Shown: one piece after another, positions 1 through 7,272 of the stretch | Layout of the letters: each line of letters opens with the position of its first letter | How positions within the stretch are numbered: the stretch's first letter is position 1 | Origin: Candidatus Microgenomates bacterium | GTDB lineage: Bacteria; Patescibacteriota; Microgenomatia; 2-02-FULL-39-11 | Direction: 5' to 3' | Assembly: GCA_022866885.1 (NCBI GenBank) | Contig: JALHWS010000024.1 | Location: 1 to 11,334, forward strand | DNA: 11,334 nt | The notes under the pieces: generated by a model | What the model saw: the letters and a program-made list of their open reading frames with translations, nothing else | Database searches by the model: none | What the model was told of the DNA's origin: nothing | Position numbers and translations under genes: made by a program

Positions 1-308
1 CCAGATATCGGAGTTCCGGAGATGGGGTAAGCGCAGGTGTTACCGTTTCCGCAGTACGTACATTCGAAGGTACACATCCTTTTGGGACCGGGATATTCAT
101 AAGGAACGGCATTTTCCAAACAGCTCGCGTGACATTCACCGTCCGGATTTTTGCCGTCCCAGGAATCACTGTAATCACAGGTCCCGCAGGTCTTATCAGT
201 TGACGAGCTTTCACAGCCTTGTCTGCCGGCAAAAACATTTTTTGGGATAAAAGAAAGTACCAATATGACAAACAGGCTGACAAACAAAAAGAGATTATAT
301 CTTTTCAT
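1..308 (-). CDS. Secreted cysteine-rich protein, unknown function (3' end off the window)
   Basis: I read this as an open frame from ATG at 308-306 with no stop up to the left edge, so at least 102 residues are present and the C-terminus is missing. The N-terminus (MKRYNLFLFV, then a hydrophobic run to about residue 20) looks like a signal peptide. Cleavage is likely after VFA at residue 27. The mature part holds nine cysteines (residues 32, 41, 44, 59, 63, 79, 83, 86, 92), including CGTC and CTYC pairs, so it could be disulfide-bonded or metal-binding outside the cell. It starts 5 nt after the stop of the 387-residue membrane protein, so the two are almost certainly co-transcribed. The only ribosome-binding candidate is a weak GGAA about 8 nt upstream. 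I do not recognise the family. Export is the one firm inference. Confidence 0.72.
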   Translation of the reverse strand, partial: MKRYNLFLFVSLFVILVLSFIPKNVFAGRQGCESSSTDKTCGTCDYSDSWDGKNPDGECHASCLENAVPYEYPGPKRMCTFECTYCGNGNTCAYPISGTPIS

Positions 309-313
309 AAATA

Positions 314-1477
314 TTATTCCGATAAAATTTTCAGCATCAGGGCGTTATCTCTTGTCTCATAAAGCCGGGCACCTGTGATATCGCTGAAAAACGAGCCGGA
401 TACGGCATCATAATTTTCTGACATTATATTTCCCAGCAGCTTATTTTTGAAAATGGAATATTTCGCATTTGGTCTAATTGCATTCATGTCTTCCACAAAG
501 AAGTAACAGGCAATTTTTCTGAAAAGATTCCTCTTTCCGGCCAAAATATCATTGCTATAGATGTCACCGGCAAATGAAAGATATTTCGAATCATTTGTCT
601 GCCGGTATAAATCAAGCGAGGCAATACCCAAGACGCACTCATTACGGATAACACCTGCCTGCAATTGTTTTTGGTAAACCTCCACTGCCAGATTAAAAAG
701 AGCTTTGACAGTCCGTAAGTCATTTTCATTATTATGCCACATGTATTTGGCGGCAAAATCCGAAGAAAAAGCAGGATACTGATAAGATTTCTTTCCCAAA
801 TCGATCTCTTCTTTGGAAGACAAAGTGATTTTATCTTCACTTGGGGAAAATACGGACTGGAAATTCGCTTCTTTGTCCTGATAGGTCAATAACTCACTGG
901 CTGCGGGAATGACAAAGCTTGCTCTTGAACATAAACTATCCGCTTGGTCTTTCATATCCTGCCCGATATCCTTATCCGTCCAGATTTCGTATAAAAATCG
1001 GCAACTCCAAAAATCAGGCTGAAAAAGAGGGGTAAGTTTTTTATCTTCCAGCGTATTTAACTCTTTTGATAACTCAACCAGCATCTTCGGATCTTTTGTT
1101 TTTTGCCAATATTTATATTTCCCCCAGAGTACATTTACTCCGACCCGTCTATCTCTCGTTGCCGTCACTGTTTGCTGATTTGGTAAAATTATCCGGTTCA
1201 AATAATAAGCACCGTCTGAGGTTTCTTGTTTGCTAAGCCATTTAATGACTCTTTGGGCAATTTCTAATTTGTCTGTAGTTGTTTTAGTCGGAACAGCCGT
1301 TAAAAGCGCTGACGGCGAAATTCGTGATGTGATTACCGGTTGATTACCAGCCGGTTTTTTGTTTATAACAATGAGCCAAACAATGAAGAAGAATATCATT
1401 GCAGGCAGGACAATGAACTGTTTGGGGAATTTTTTTATCTTATCTTGGGAAATAATCGGACTTCCGAATGGACTCAT
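314..1477 (-). CDS. Single-pass membrane-anchored alpha-helical protein, unknown function
   Basis: A 387-residue protein. A basic N-terminus (KIKKFPK, about residues 14-19) precedes one transmembrane helix at about 21-39. A Pro/Ser/Thr-rich linker follows at about 42-68, then a mostly helical soluble domain at about 70-387. By charge, the N-terminus is inside and the large domain outside. Stretches such as IKWLSKQETSDGAYYL (78-93) and YETRDNALMLKIL (373-385) recall alpha/alpha-toroid (six-hairpin) proteins, a class that includes some glycosidases and lyases. That is a fold impression only, and I can name no active site. Four cysteines (159, 183, 281, 324) could form disulfides. The gene follows the helicase by 27 nt and precedes the secreted cysteine-rich gene by 5 nt. 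There is no Shine-Dalgarno. A CATAAT lies 4 nt before the ATG (TATCAT is 7 nt before it), so a weak internal promoter is possible. Confidence 0.85.
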   Translation of the reverse strand: MSPFGSPIISQDKIKKFPKQFIVLPAMIFFFIVWLIVINKKPAGNQPVITSRISPSALLTAVPTKTTTDKLEIAQRVIKWLSKQETSDGAYYLNRIILPNQQTVTATRDRRVGVNVLWGKYKYWQKTKDPKMLVELSKELNTLEDKKLTPLFQPDFWSCRFLYEIWTDKDIGQDMKDQADSLCSRASFVIPAASELLTYQDKEANFQSVFSPSEDKITLSSKEEIDLGKKSYQYPAFSSDFAAKYMWHNNENDLRTVKALFNLAVEVYQKQLQAGVIRNECVLGIASLDLYRQTNDSKYLSFAGDIYSNDILAGKRNLFRKIACYFFVEDMNAIRPNAKYSIFKNKLLGNIMSENYDAVSGSFFSDITGARLYETRDNALMLKILSE

Positions 1478-1504
1478 TAAAATTATGATAACACGCCCGA
1501 AAAA

Positions 1505-4495
1505 TTATTGCCAGGCTTCGCAGATCAAGCGGAAATCGCAGAAATCACACCACTTACCCACTCTTGGCGGGAAATCGCTTGAGGCGATCTCCTGGGCCTT
1601 TTGTAAAAGTTTACCCTTGGCTTCTTCAAGCTGTTCTTTGGTTCTGGTGGAAGAAACTTTTTCCTGGGCATCAAAAAAATAAAACGAGAGAATCACTTCT
1701 TCCGGTTGTTTGTTGTAAATTCCTGAGTCGCAGGCCGCCAGAGCATAAACCGTCATCTGTAAATTTCCAGCGATTTCTTTGTCCGTGGGACGTTTGCCGG
1801 TTTTGTAATCAATTATTTCCAGTTTTCCATCAGTCGTTTCATCTACCCGGTCGATTTTGCCGCCGATTTTGAGAGTCGGCGTCAGCTTAATTTTAAAAAT
1901 CTGCTCCAGGCTTTTTGGTTTTCTGTCAGGATCGTAAAATTTTTCAAAAAACGCCTGAAGCATGATGTGGCCTCTGTCCTTCATTTTCTCTTCATATTGA
2001 TAGGAGCCGTAACCGACCGGCAGCCAGACTTCGTCTAATATCTTTAATAAATCAGCTTGTCCCGGCTTTTCATCTCTTTTAACCCGCTCATAAAATTTCT
2101 GCAGCGTTAGATGAATGGATGTCCCGAAAGAACCGGCAGCTGATGGAGGGGCGGGAATTCTTATGATATAGCGGTATTTATATTGCAGCGGACAGGTAGT
2201 GAAACTCTCAATTTGGGAATAAGAGAGGTATTCAATCGGCTGTTTAATAATCTTTTGCGGAATTTCCGCTTCTTTTTTCCACTCCAGTAACGCTAATTGC
2301 TTGCCCGCCGAAGCTTCGGCGAAGACGGGTTTCATTGTTGTATTGTTCTTTCCTAACGTTTCAATCACAAACTGCGAGATTTTCCTTTCCCTTTTGCCCT
2401 CTCCATAGAAATTAGCCGCAGTCAAAAACAACCGGTCTCGGGCGCGGGTTGTACCCACGTAAAACAGCCGTCTTTCTTCTTCCAGATGGTAATCCCCTTC
2501 CGGCAATATCTCTTTCACCAGCTCGTCGGGAATGGGAATCTGTTCATGCCGCTCAACCGTGGGGAAACGCTGATTAACCAGATTGACTAAAAAGACAACC
2601 GGGAATTCCAGTCCTTTGGCCGAATGGATTGTCAGGATATTGACGGCGTCATTTTGAACCCAGTCAGTATCCGCGGCCAGTGGGCTTTCACCAAGCTCCA
2701 TCGCCATTTCAATCCAATCAACCACCGCTGGCACATTTGCCTCTTCGTGTTCCGTTTCAAAAGTTTTCAGCTTATCGAAAAATTTCGAGATATTTAAGGC
2801 TGTTTTTTCCTCTTTGACCGTCTTGTATTCAGCTAATTCTTTGAGGATTCCGCTGTCTTCCAGGAAAAAGTAGAGAACCTGACCGGCTGTCTCTTTTTTT
2901 GCCAAATCCAAATGCCTGTTTACCATTTTCATTATCTTTGTCAGTTTTTCTTTGGTTGTTTCGCCTGTATACGGCAGGTAATTCTGGTAATTTTTCATCC
3001 GGCTCCAATGTCCTTCATCGCCTAAGAAAAACGCCACGATCACCTCAACTGCTTCAAATAAGGAAATCCCGACTCTTTTGGCAAAATTATTGATGGCATA
3101 GATATCTCTGGTGGTAATCCCAAAAACCGGCATTGAGACAACCCGGAAAAAGGCGACTGAATCGGTGAAATTATCAAGCAGCTTCAAGTAGGCGATCAGG
3201 TCTTTGACCTCTGACTGACGGAAAAGCATACCTGGGCCCAAGAATTGGTAAGGAATTCCGGCGCGAGACAGCGCCCGGGCAAACGGTTCAGCCTGACTGT
3301 TGGCCCGCACTAAAATGGCGAAATCCCTCCAGCTATATAATTCTCCACCTTCGTCCTTTGGACGAGATTTTAAATAATTAATTTTCTTCACTACTTCCTC
3401 CGCTTCATCTTCCACTCTTTCTTTGTAAATCAATTCTATTTTCTCTCCTTTTATTTTTCTTTCGCCCTCCAGTTTTTTACTGATTTTTTCTTTGACTTCC
3501 AGCCTGTCCGGATTGTTGTTTTGGATAAGATCATACGACCGGTCAAGAATTTCAGTAGTGGAACGGTAATTTTTCGTCAGGACCGCCAGTTTTGCCTTCG
3601 GGAATTTTTGCCGGAATTGGATAATATTGGAAACAGCTGCGCCGCGCCAGCGATAAATAGCCTGATCGTCATCACCAACGACGGTGATGTTCTTCCTCTC
3701 TCCGGCCAGAAGAATCGCCAGTTCGTTTTGGGCAAAGTTGGTATCCTGAAATTCGTCGATTAAGACATATTTAAACTGCTCCTGATAATTCTTCAAAATA
3801 TTTTTCCTCATCCGGAAAAGCTGCAGGGTGTTGGTTATCAGGTCGGAAAAATCTATCAAACTTTCTTTAATTTTCAGTTCTTCATATTTTTGGAAGGCAT
3901 TGGCTAGTTCTGAATACTTCTCACTCTCGATCGTTTTTTCCTCATTGTTTAATTGTTTCACCTGCCTCGCCGGCTGGCGGGTTGTTTCATTGTTTAATTT
4001 CGCCCAGTCAAGGTATTGCTTGGACGACACGTCTTCGTCTTTAAGCCTGGCAAAATGCTGCAACATGCCGGAAATAAACTTGTTCGGATTGCCCATTGGC
4101 CGGAAATAGTTCAGCTTAAATTTAAAAAGATTTTTGCGGAGAAAAATGATGCTTTCCGCTTCAGTCATGAGACGGTATCCCGGATTTAAACCGATCTGAA
4201 TCGCTTCCTGCCGCAACACCCGTTCCCCAAACGAGTGAAAAGTGGTAATCCACATTTGGGTGTAGCCGTAAGGAAGCGCCCGGTCAACCCGTTCTTCCAT
4301 CTCCCTGGCTGCTTTATCGGTAAAAGTCAAAGCCAGAATTTCCGCGGGCTTGGCCAACCCTTCGGCGATCAGCCATTTTATTCTTTCAGTAATAACGGTT
4401 GTTTTACCCGTCCCCGCCCCGGCAATCACCAGAAGCGGACCTTTCCCGTGACGGATGGCCTCAAGCTGTTCTTTATTTAACTTCTTTTTATCCAT
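1505..4495 (-). CDS. UvrD/PcrA-like superfamily 1 DNA helicase with C-terminal Fe-S PD-(D/E)XK nuclease
   Basis: A 996-residue helicase-nuclease fusion, expected to unwind DNA 3'-5' with ATP and to cut or resect ends during double-strand-break repair. Helicase motifs in order: Q motif around LNKEQ (6-10), Walker A AGAGTGKT (25-32), Ia around LTFTDKAA (56-63), DEFQ (247-250), GDDDQAIYRWRG (274-285), LTKNYRST (306-313), ILTIHSAKGLE (620-630) and EERRLFYVGTTRARDR (673-688). The nuclease part starts near 757. It has H795, D882, the IDYKTGK core (D896, K898) and Q913/Y917. Cys768 with C983-X2-C986-X5-C992 matches the four-cysteine Fe-S staple of AddB/Cas4-type nucleases. Plain PcrA is about 720-750 residues, so the tail accounts for the extra length. 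Two short GC-rich insertions lie in frame at residues 166-185 and about 723-732. The gene starts 8 nt after rmuC and has no Shine-Dalgarno. An AddB-type partner is not in the window. Helicase and nuclease assignments are firm; the exact pathway is inferred. Confidence 0.95.
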   Translation of the reverse strand: MDKKKLNKEQLEAIRHGKGPLLVIAGAGTGKTTVITERIKWLIAEGLAKPAEILALTFTDKAAREMEERVDRALPYGYTQMWITTFHSFGERVLRQEAIQIGLNPGYRLMTEAESIIFLRKNLFKFKLNYFRPMGNPNKFISGMLQHFARLKDEDVSSKQYLDWAKLNNETTRQPARQVKQLNNEEKTIESEKYSELANAFQKYEELKIKESLIDFSDLITNTLQLFRMRKNILKNYQEQFKYVLIDEFQDTNFAQNELAILLAGERKNITVVGDDDQAIYRWRGAAVSNIIQFRQKFPKAKLAVLTKNYRSTTEILDRSYDLIQNNNPDRLEVKEKISKKLEGERKIKGEKIELIYKERVEDEAEEVVKKINYLKSRPKDEGGELYSWRDFAILVRANSQAEPFARALSRAGIPYQFLGPGMLFRQSEVKDLIAYLKLLDNFTDSVAFFRVVSMPVFGITTRDIYAINNFAKRVGISLFEAVEVIVAFFLGDEGHWSRMKNYQNYLPYTGETTKEKLTKIMKMVNRHLDLAKKETAGQVLYFFLEDSGILKELAEYKTVKEEKTALNISKFFDKLKTFETEHEEANVPAVVDWIEMAMELGESPLAADTDWVQNDAVNILTIHSAKGLEFPVVFLVNLVNQRFPTVERHEQIPIPDELVKEILPEGDYHLEEERRLFYVGTTRARDRLFLTAANFYGEGKRERKISQFVIETLGKNNTTMKPVFAEASAGKQLALLEWKKEAEIPQKIIKQPIEYLSYSQIESFTTCPLQYKYRYIIRIPAPPSAAGSFGTSIHLTLQKFYERVKRDEKPGQADLLKILDEVWLPVGYGSYQYEEKMKDRGHIMLQAFFEKFYDPDRKPKSLEQIFKIKLTPTLKIGGKIDRVDETTDGKLEIIDYKTGKRPTDKEIAGNLQMTVYALAACDSGIYNKQPEEVILSFYFFDAQEKVSSTRTKEQLEEAKGKLLQKAQEIASSDFPPRVGKWCDFCDFRLICEAWQ
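2304..2329. repeat. GC-rich palindromic insertion inside the helicase gene (linker)
   Basis: The core CGCCGAAGCTTCGGCG (2306-2321) is a perfect 16-bp palindrome, with outer CCCG (2304-2307) and CGGG (2326-2329) also complementary. It is read in frame as VFAEASAGK at about residues 724-732, between helicase motif VI and the nuclease domain, where an unstructured loop is tolerated. From memory this peptide recurs in unrelated Microgenomates proteins, as expected of a mobile palindromic element. A CATTGTTGTATTGTT tract flanks it at 2333-2347. Confidence 0.7.
3943..3999. repeat. GC-rich insertion with flanking direct repeats inside the helicase gene
   Basis: A 21-bp GC-rich segment (3961-3981; ends CCTGCC and GGCGGG pair with one G-T wobble; centre GCCGGC) is bordered on both sides by TTGTTTCA (3953-3960 and 3982-3989). 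Outside that, CATTGTTTAATT occurs at 3943-3954 and again at 3988-3999, an offset of 45 nt that preserves the reading frame. In protein this gives LNNE on both sides of a TTRQPARQVKQ segment (residues 166-185), in the 1B region of the helicase. It looks like a small duplication/insertion event. Confidence 0.7.
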
Positions 4496-4503
4496 ATTTT
4501 TTG

Positions 4504-5511
4504 TCAGGAAATTTCCAATTGTTTAGATTCCTCTTGCTCTTTTTTCTCCAGAGTCTTTACGGAGGATAGCTTTTGACCCAACAAGGTGAAACTGTTGGTG
4601 ACATTGTTCATCTGGTTATAGGCGTTAGTCAGGTGTTTCCCCAAAACCGTCAGATTATCGGCCAGCTTCTCATAATCTTTTTGAGTAGCCCTGATTGTTT
4701 GTAAAATTTGCTTCGCTTTGGCTTCAATCTTCTGTCCTTCAAACGACATCAGGATTGCCTTAAGATAGGCATAAAAAGTCGTCGGTGATACCGGCAGAAC
4801 CCTTTTGGCGCTGCTATACTCAAAAAGCGCCGGATCATTGACGACTTCGTAATAAACCGCTTCGCTTGGGATATACATCAGGGCGTAATCGATTGTTCCT
4901 TCCTCAGTCAGAATATATTTTTTGGAAATGTCATCGATATGCTTTTTGACGTCTTTTTCAAAATCCTTAAGTATCGCTTTCCTTTCCTGTTCTTCTTTGG
5001 CGGATAATAGCTTTCGGAAATTCTCCATCGGGAATTTGGAGTCGACCGGGATGATGCCGCTGCCGGTTTTAATGGCCGCGTCAACAATGGCTCCGGACTT
5101 GAAGGCATACTGCAGGTGAAACGACTGTTTAGGCAGCATTTGACCAAGCAGTTCTTTAAGAATATGCTCGCCGATATTGCCCCGGAGTTTCGGGCTTTTA
5201 AGAAATTCCTGCAGTTCTTTCATCCCGCGGCCGATCTCGCTCATCTCCCCGATGTTCTTTTGCACTTGAGAGATTACCCGGGCGGCGTTATCCAACCGCT
5301 GATTTAAAGCCTGGGTATTACTCTGTAAACTCTCAAGCAGCACCTTCCGGTCTTCTTTGCTGCCGGATTGAAGCATCTGGATTATTTTCAATAAATCTTC
5401 AGAAGGTTTTTGCTTCTCGGCTAAATCCGTGATCCATTTTCTCAAGAAAAAGGCAAAAACAAGCAAGAAGATTATTATTACCGATATTAATAAAATTTCC
5501 GTTGAAATCAT
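4504..5511 (-). CDS. rmuC: DNA recombination protein RmuC family
   Basis: A membrane-anchored RmuC-family protein (nuclease-like fold), associated in E. coli with limiting inversions at repeats; the biochemistry is poorly defined. I choose ATG at 5511-5509, giving 335 residues. The frame stays open to a TTG at 5532, but the TTG and GTG alternatives lie upstream of the best -10 hexamer (5520-5525). With the ATG start, a transmembrane helix covers about residues 4-23. A helical, probably coiled-coil stretch follows to about 105. The RmuC domain follows, with LRGNIGE (110-116), DAAI (144-147), VDSKFP (156-161), YIPSE (213-217) and PTTFYAYLKAI (243-253). The C-terminus is a charged helical tail. 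Length is shorter than E. coli RmuC (about 475) because the coiled coil is short. It is the first gene of the minus-strand unit, directly before the helicase-nuclease, which supports a joint role in DNA-end or recombination-intermediate processing. Confidence 0.93.
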   Translation of the reverse strand: MISTEILLISVIIIFLLVFAFFLRKWITDLAEKQKPSEDLLKIIQMLQSGSKEDRKVLLESLQSNTQALNQRLDNAARVISQVQKNIGEMSEIGRGMKELQEFLKSPKLRGNIGEHILKELLGQMLPKQSFHLQYAFKSGAIVDAAIKTGSGIIPVDSKFPMENFRKLLSAKEEQERKAILKDFEKDVKKHIDDISKKYILTEEGTIDYALMYIPSEAVYYEVVNDPALFEYSSAKRVLPVSPTTFYAYLKAILMSFEGQKIEAKAKQILQTIRATQKDYEKLADNLTVLGKHLTNAYNQMNNVTNSFTLLGQKLSSVKTLEKKEQEESKQLEIS

Positions 5512-5519
5512 TTCGTTCC

Positions 5520-5528
5520 ATTCTACCA
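5520..5528 (-). promoter_or_regulatory. Extended -10 promoter for rmuC
   Basis: On the minus strand TGG-TAGAAT reads as an extended -10 (TGn plus a five-of-six match to TATAAT). It ends 8 nt before the chosen rmuC ATG, so transcription would begin at or just before the start codon. I see no convincing -35. This favours the ATG over the upstream TTG/GTG. The same GGAACG stretch between it and the ATG could act as a weak ribosome-binding site if transcription starts further upstream. Confidence 0.5.
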
Positions 5529-5538
5529 CCAAAAAAAG

Positions 5539-5544
5539 TAAAAT
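5539..5544 (+). promoter_or_regulatory. Possible -10 box for the small membrane-protein ORF
   Basis: TAAAAT ends 6 nt before the ATG at 5551, and a second overlapping TAAAAT occupies 5544-5549. No clear -35 is visible, and the tract is simply A-rich, so the match is weaker evidence than for metG. If real, it is back-to-back with the rmuC promoter inside a 39-nt gap. Confidence 0.35.
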
Positions 5545-5550
5545 AAAATC

Positions 5551-5823
5551 ATGCGGGCGGTTATCTCTTTGTTTTTCCTTTTTCTGTTCCTTAATTTTTT
5601 GCCGCCTGAAAACCTTTTATCCTTTATATTTTTTTACTGCTTTGTTTCTCTCGCTTTCTTTTTCTTATTTAATATCTTTACTAACCGGACAAAAAGTTGC
5701 CTCTCAACAATCATTATTGTGGTTTTTCTTCTCCTTCGGCAAAACCGCTTGGATAATCTATTAAATCTTATTCTTCTCGGCAGTATCACGATGACTTTTT
5801 ATTTGTATTTTCGAAACCGGTAG
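5551..5823 (+). CDS. Small hydrophobic membrane protein, unknown function
   Basis: A 90-residue, very Phe/Leu-rich protein with probable membrane segments around residues 4-17, 21-42, 51-63 and 69-86. A short polar loop (NRTKS, 45-49) and a basic end (YFRNR, 86-90) are present. It fills the space between divergent rmuC and metG, stops 25 nt before metG, and begins 6 nt after a TAAAAT box. These points favour a real gene. Against it: the DNA here is T-rich, so any frame yields hydrophobic protein, and another frame (ATG at 5429) is also open over 111 codons. I do not recognise a family. If it is not a gene, 5512-5848 is a 337-nt intergenic region holding only the promoters described. Confidence 0.58.
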   Translation: MRAVISLFFLFLFLNFLPPENLLSFIFFYCFVSLAFFFLFNIFTNRTKSCLSTIIIVVFLLLRQNRLDNLLNLILLGSITMTFYLYFRNR

Positions 5824-5828
5824 CTTCC

Positions 5829-5837
5829 TGATATAAT
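5829..5837 (+). promoter_or_regulatory. Extended -10 promoter for metG
   Basis: TGA-TATAAT is a perfect -10 hexamer with a TGn extension, starting 6 nt after the stop of the small ORF. It ends 11 nt before the metG ATG, so the leader would be only about 4-6 nt. No Shine-Dalgarno precedes the ATG and no good -35 is at the usual distance, as expected for an extended -10 promoter. Confidence 0.6.
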
Positions 5838-5848
5838 AAGCCAAATTT

Positions 5849-7255
5849 ATGAACAAATTTTATATCACTACTACTCTTCCATACGTCAATGCCGATCCGC
5901 ATATCGGTTTTGCCCTGGAAATTGTCCAGACGGATGCAATTGCCCGATATCACCGATTTGGGGGCGATGAAGTGATTTTTAATTTCGGCACCGACGAACA
6001 TGGTCTGAAAATCTACCGAAAAGCCAAAGAACAGGGGAAAAGTCCTCAAGCTTACTGCGATGAATACGCCGTCAAATGGAACAAATTAAAAGAAGCCTTA
6101 AATCTCAGTTATACAAACTTTATCCGTACGACCGACAAACACCACATCGATGCCGCCCAAAAGTTTTGGGAAAGATGTCTGAAAAACGGTGATATCTATA
6201 AGAAAAAATATAAGACTAAATACTGCGTCGGCTGTGAATTGGAAAAAACCGATTCGGAAACTGAAAAAGGGAAATGTCCCATCCATCCCAATCTGAAACT
6301 GGAAATCATTGAGGAAGAAAATTACTTTTTCAGATTTAGTAAGTACCAAAAGCCGCTTTTGGATTTCTATGAAAAAAATCCGGATTTCGTCATCCCGCAA
6401 ACAAAATTTAATGAAATTAAGAATTTCGTCAAAAACGGACTGGAGGATTTCAGCGTCTCCCGTCTCAAAAGCAAAATGCCCTGGGGAATAGACATCCCCT
6501 GCGATCCCGATCAGGTTATGTATGTCTGGTTCGACGCTTTGATCAATTATATTTCCACCCTCGGTTGGCCGAAAGACGAAAAAAATTTTCACAATTTCTG
6601 GCCGGGGATCCAAGTGGCCGGTAAAGACAATCTCCGTCAGCAAACCGCCATCTGGCAGGCAATGCTTATGTCCGCCGGCCTTCCCAATTCCAAACAGGTT
6701 TTTATCCACGGATTTATCACTATTAACGATCAAAAAATCAGCAAAAGCTTGGGTAACGTTATCAATCCTTTTGAGCTGGTGGAAAAATACGGCATTGATG
6801 CCCTTAGGTATTTTTTGCTGGCTAAAATAAACCCGTACGGCGACAGTGATTTTTCCGTTGAGAAATTTGAGGATGCTTATAACGCGGACCTTGCCAATGG
6901 TCTTGGCAATCTGGTGGCCAGGGTGGCCAAACTGGCCGAGTTAAACAAAATTATTATCGCGGATAAAAAAGAAACCTTATCCATCCCAAAATATAACGGT
7001 CATCTGGACAGGTTTGAATTTAACCTTGCTCTGGAAACCATATGGCAAGATATCAAAAAACTGGATACGGATATCAACAACGACAAGCCTTGGGAAACGC
7101 ACGACAAAAATAAAATCGCCAACTACGCCATTCGATTGAAAAAAGTTACTATTGCCCTTCAACCTTTTCTTCCCCAAACTGCTAAAAAGATCCTTGCTCA
7201 ATTCAAAGGACCGGAAATCTCATCCCAACCGCCTTTATTTCCAAGACTGAAATAA
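5849..7255 (+). CDS. metG: Methionine--tRNA ligase (class I, compact form)
   Basis: Charges tRNA-Met with methionine in the cytoplasm. 468 residues. The Rossmann catalytic domain opens with the class I signature at PHIGF (17-21), followed by FGTDEHGLK (46-54). A zinc-knuckle insertion has C126-X2-C129 and C143-X2-H146, the C2-CH pattern also known from Thermus-type MetRS. NYFFRFSKYQ (158-167) and YVWFDALINY (225-234) are typical MetRS stretches. The KMSKS loop is KISKS (296-300). A helical anticodon-binding domain follows, including the ADLANGLGNLVARV region (346-359). The protein ends without the C-terminal EMAP/tRNA-binding domain found in longer MetRS. The fourth position of the HIGH motif is Phe21 instead of His, while the first His (18) is kept. 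The ATG is fixed by the MNKFYITTTLPYVN start and by the TATAAT just upstream. Confidence 0.96.
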   Translation: MNKFYITTTLPYVNADPHIGFALEIVQTDAIARYHRFGGDEVIFNFGTDEHGLKIYRKAKEQGKSPQAYCDEYAVKWNKLKEALNLSYTNFIRTTDKHHIDAAQKFWERCLKNGDIYKKKYKTKYCVGCELEKTDSETEKGKCPIHPNLKLEIIEEENYFFRFSKYQKPLLDFYEKNPDFVIPQTKFNEIKNFVKNGLEDFSVSRLKSKMPWGIDIPCDPDQVMYVWFDALINYISTLGWPKDEKNFHNFWPGIQVAGKDNLRQQTAIWQAMLMSAGLPNSKQVFIHGFITINDQKISKSLGNVINPFELVEKYGIDALRYFLLAKINPYGDSDFSVEKFEDAYNADLANGLGNLVARVAKLAELNKIIIADKKETLSIPKYNGHLDRFEFNLALETIWQDIKKLDTDINNDKPWETHDKNKIANYAIRLKKVTIALQPFLPQTAKKILAQFKGPEISSQPPLFPRLK

Positions 7256-7272
7256 GAAATATTCTTCAGTAG

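Noticed and set aside
2304..3999. CRISPR array or insertion sequence
   Set aside because: The repeats are few and unlike each other. They lack regular spacers and no transposase or cas gene is present. The Cas4-like nuclease is a domain of the helicase.
5429..5764. 111-codon plus-strand frame overlapping the rmuC start and the small ORF
   Set aside because: It starts antisense inside rmuC and lacks a promoter at the right distance. The 5551 frame has cleaner boundaries. T-rich DNA makes both frames hydrophobic.
6098..6733. 211-codon open frame on the minus strand
   Set aside because: It lies wholly inside metG, whose frame shows all MetRS motifs. It is an antisense shadow with no recognisable domain.
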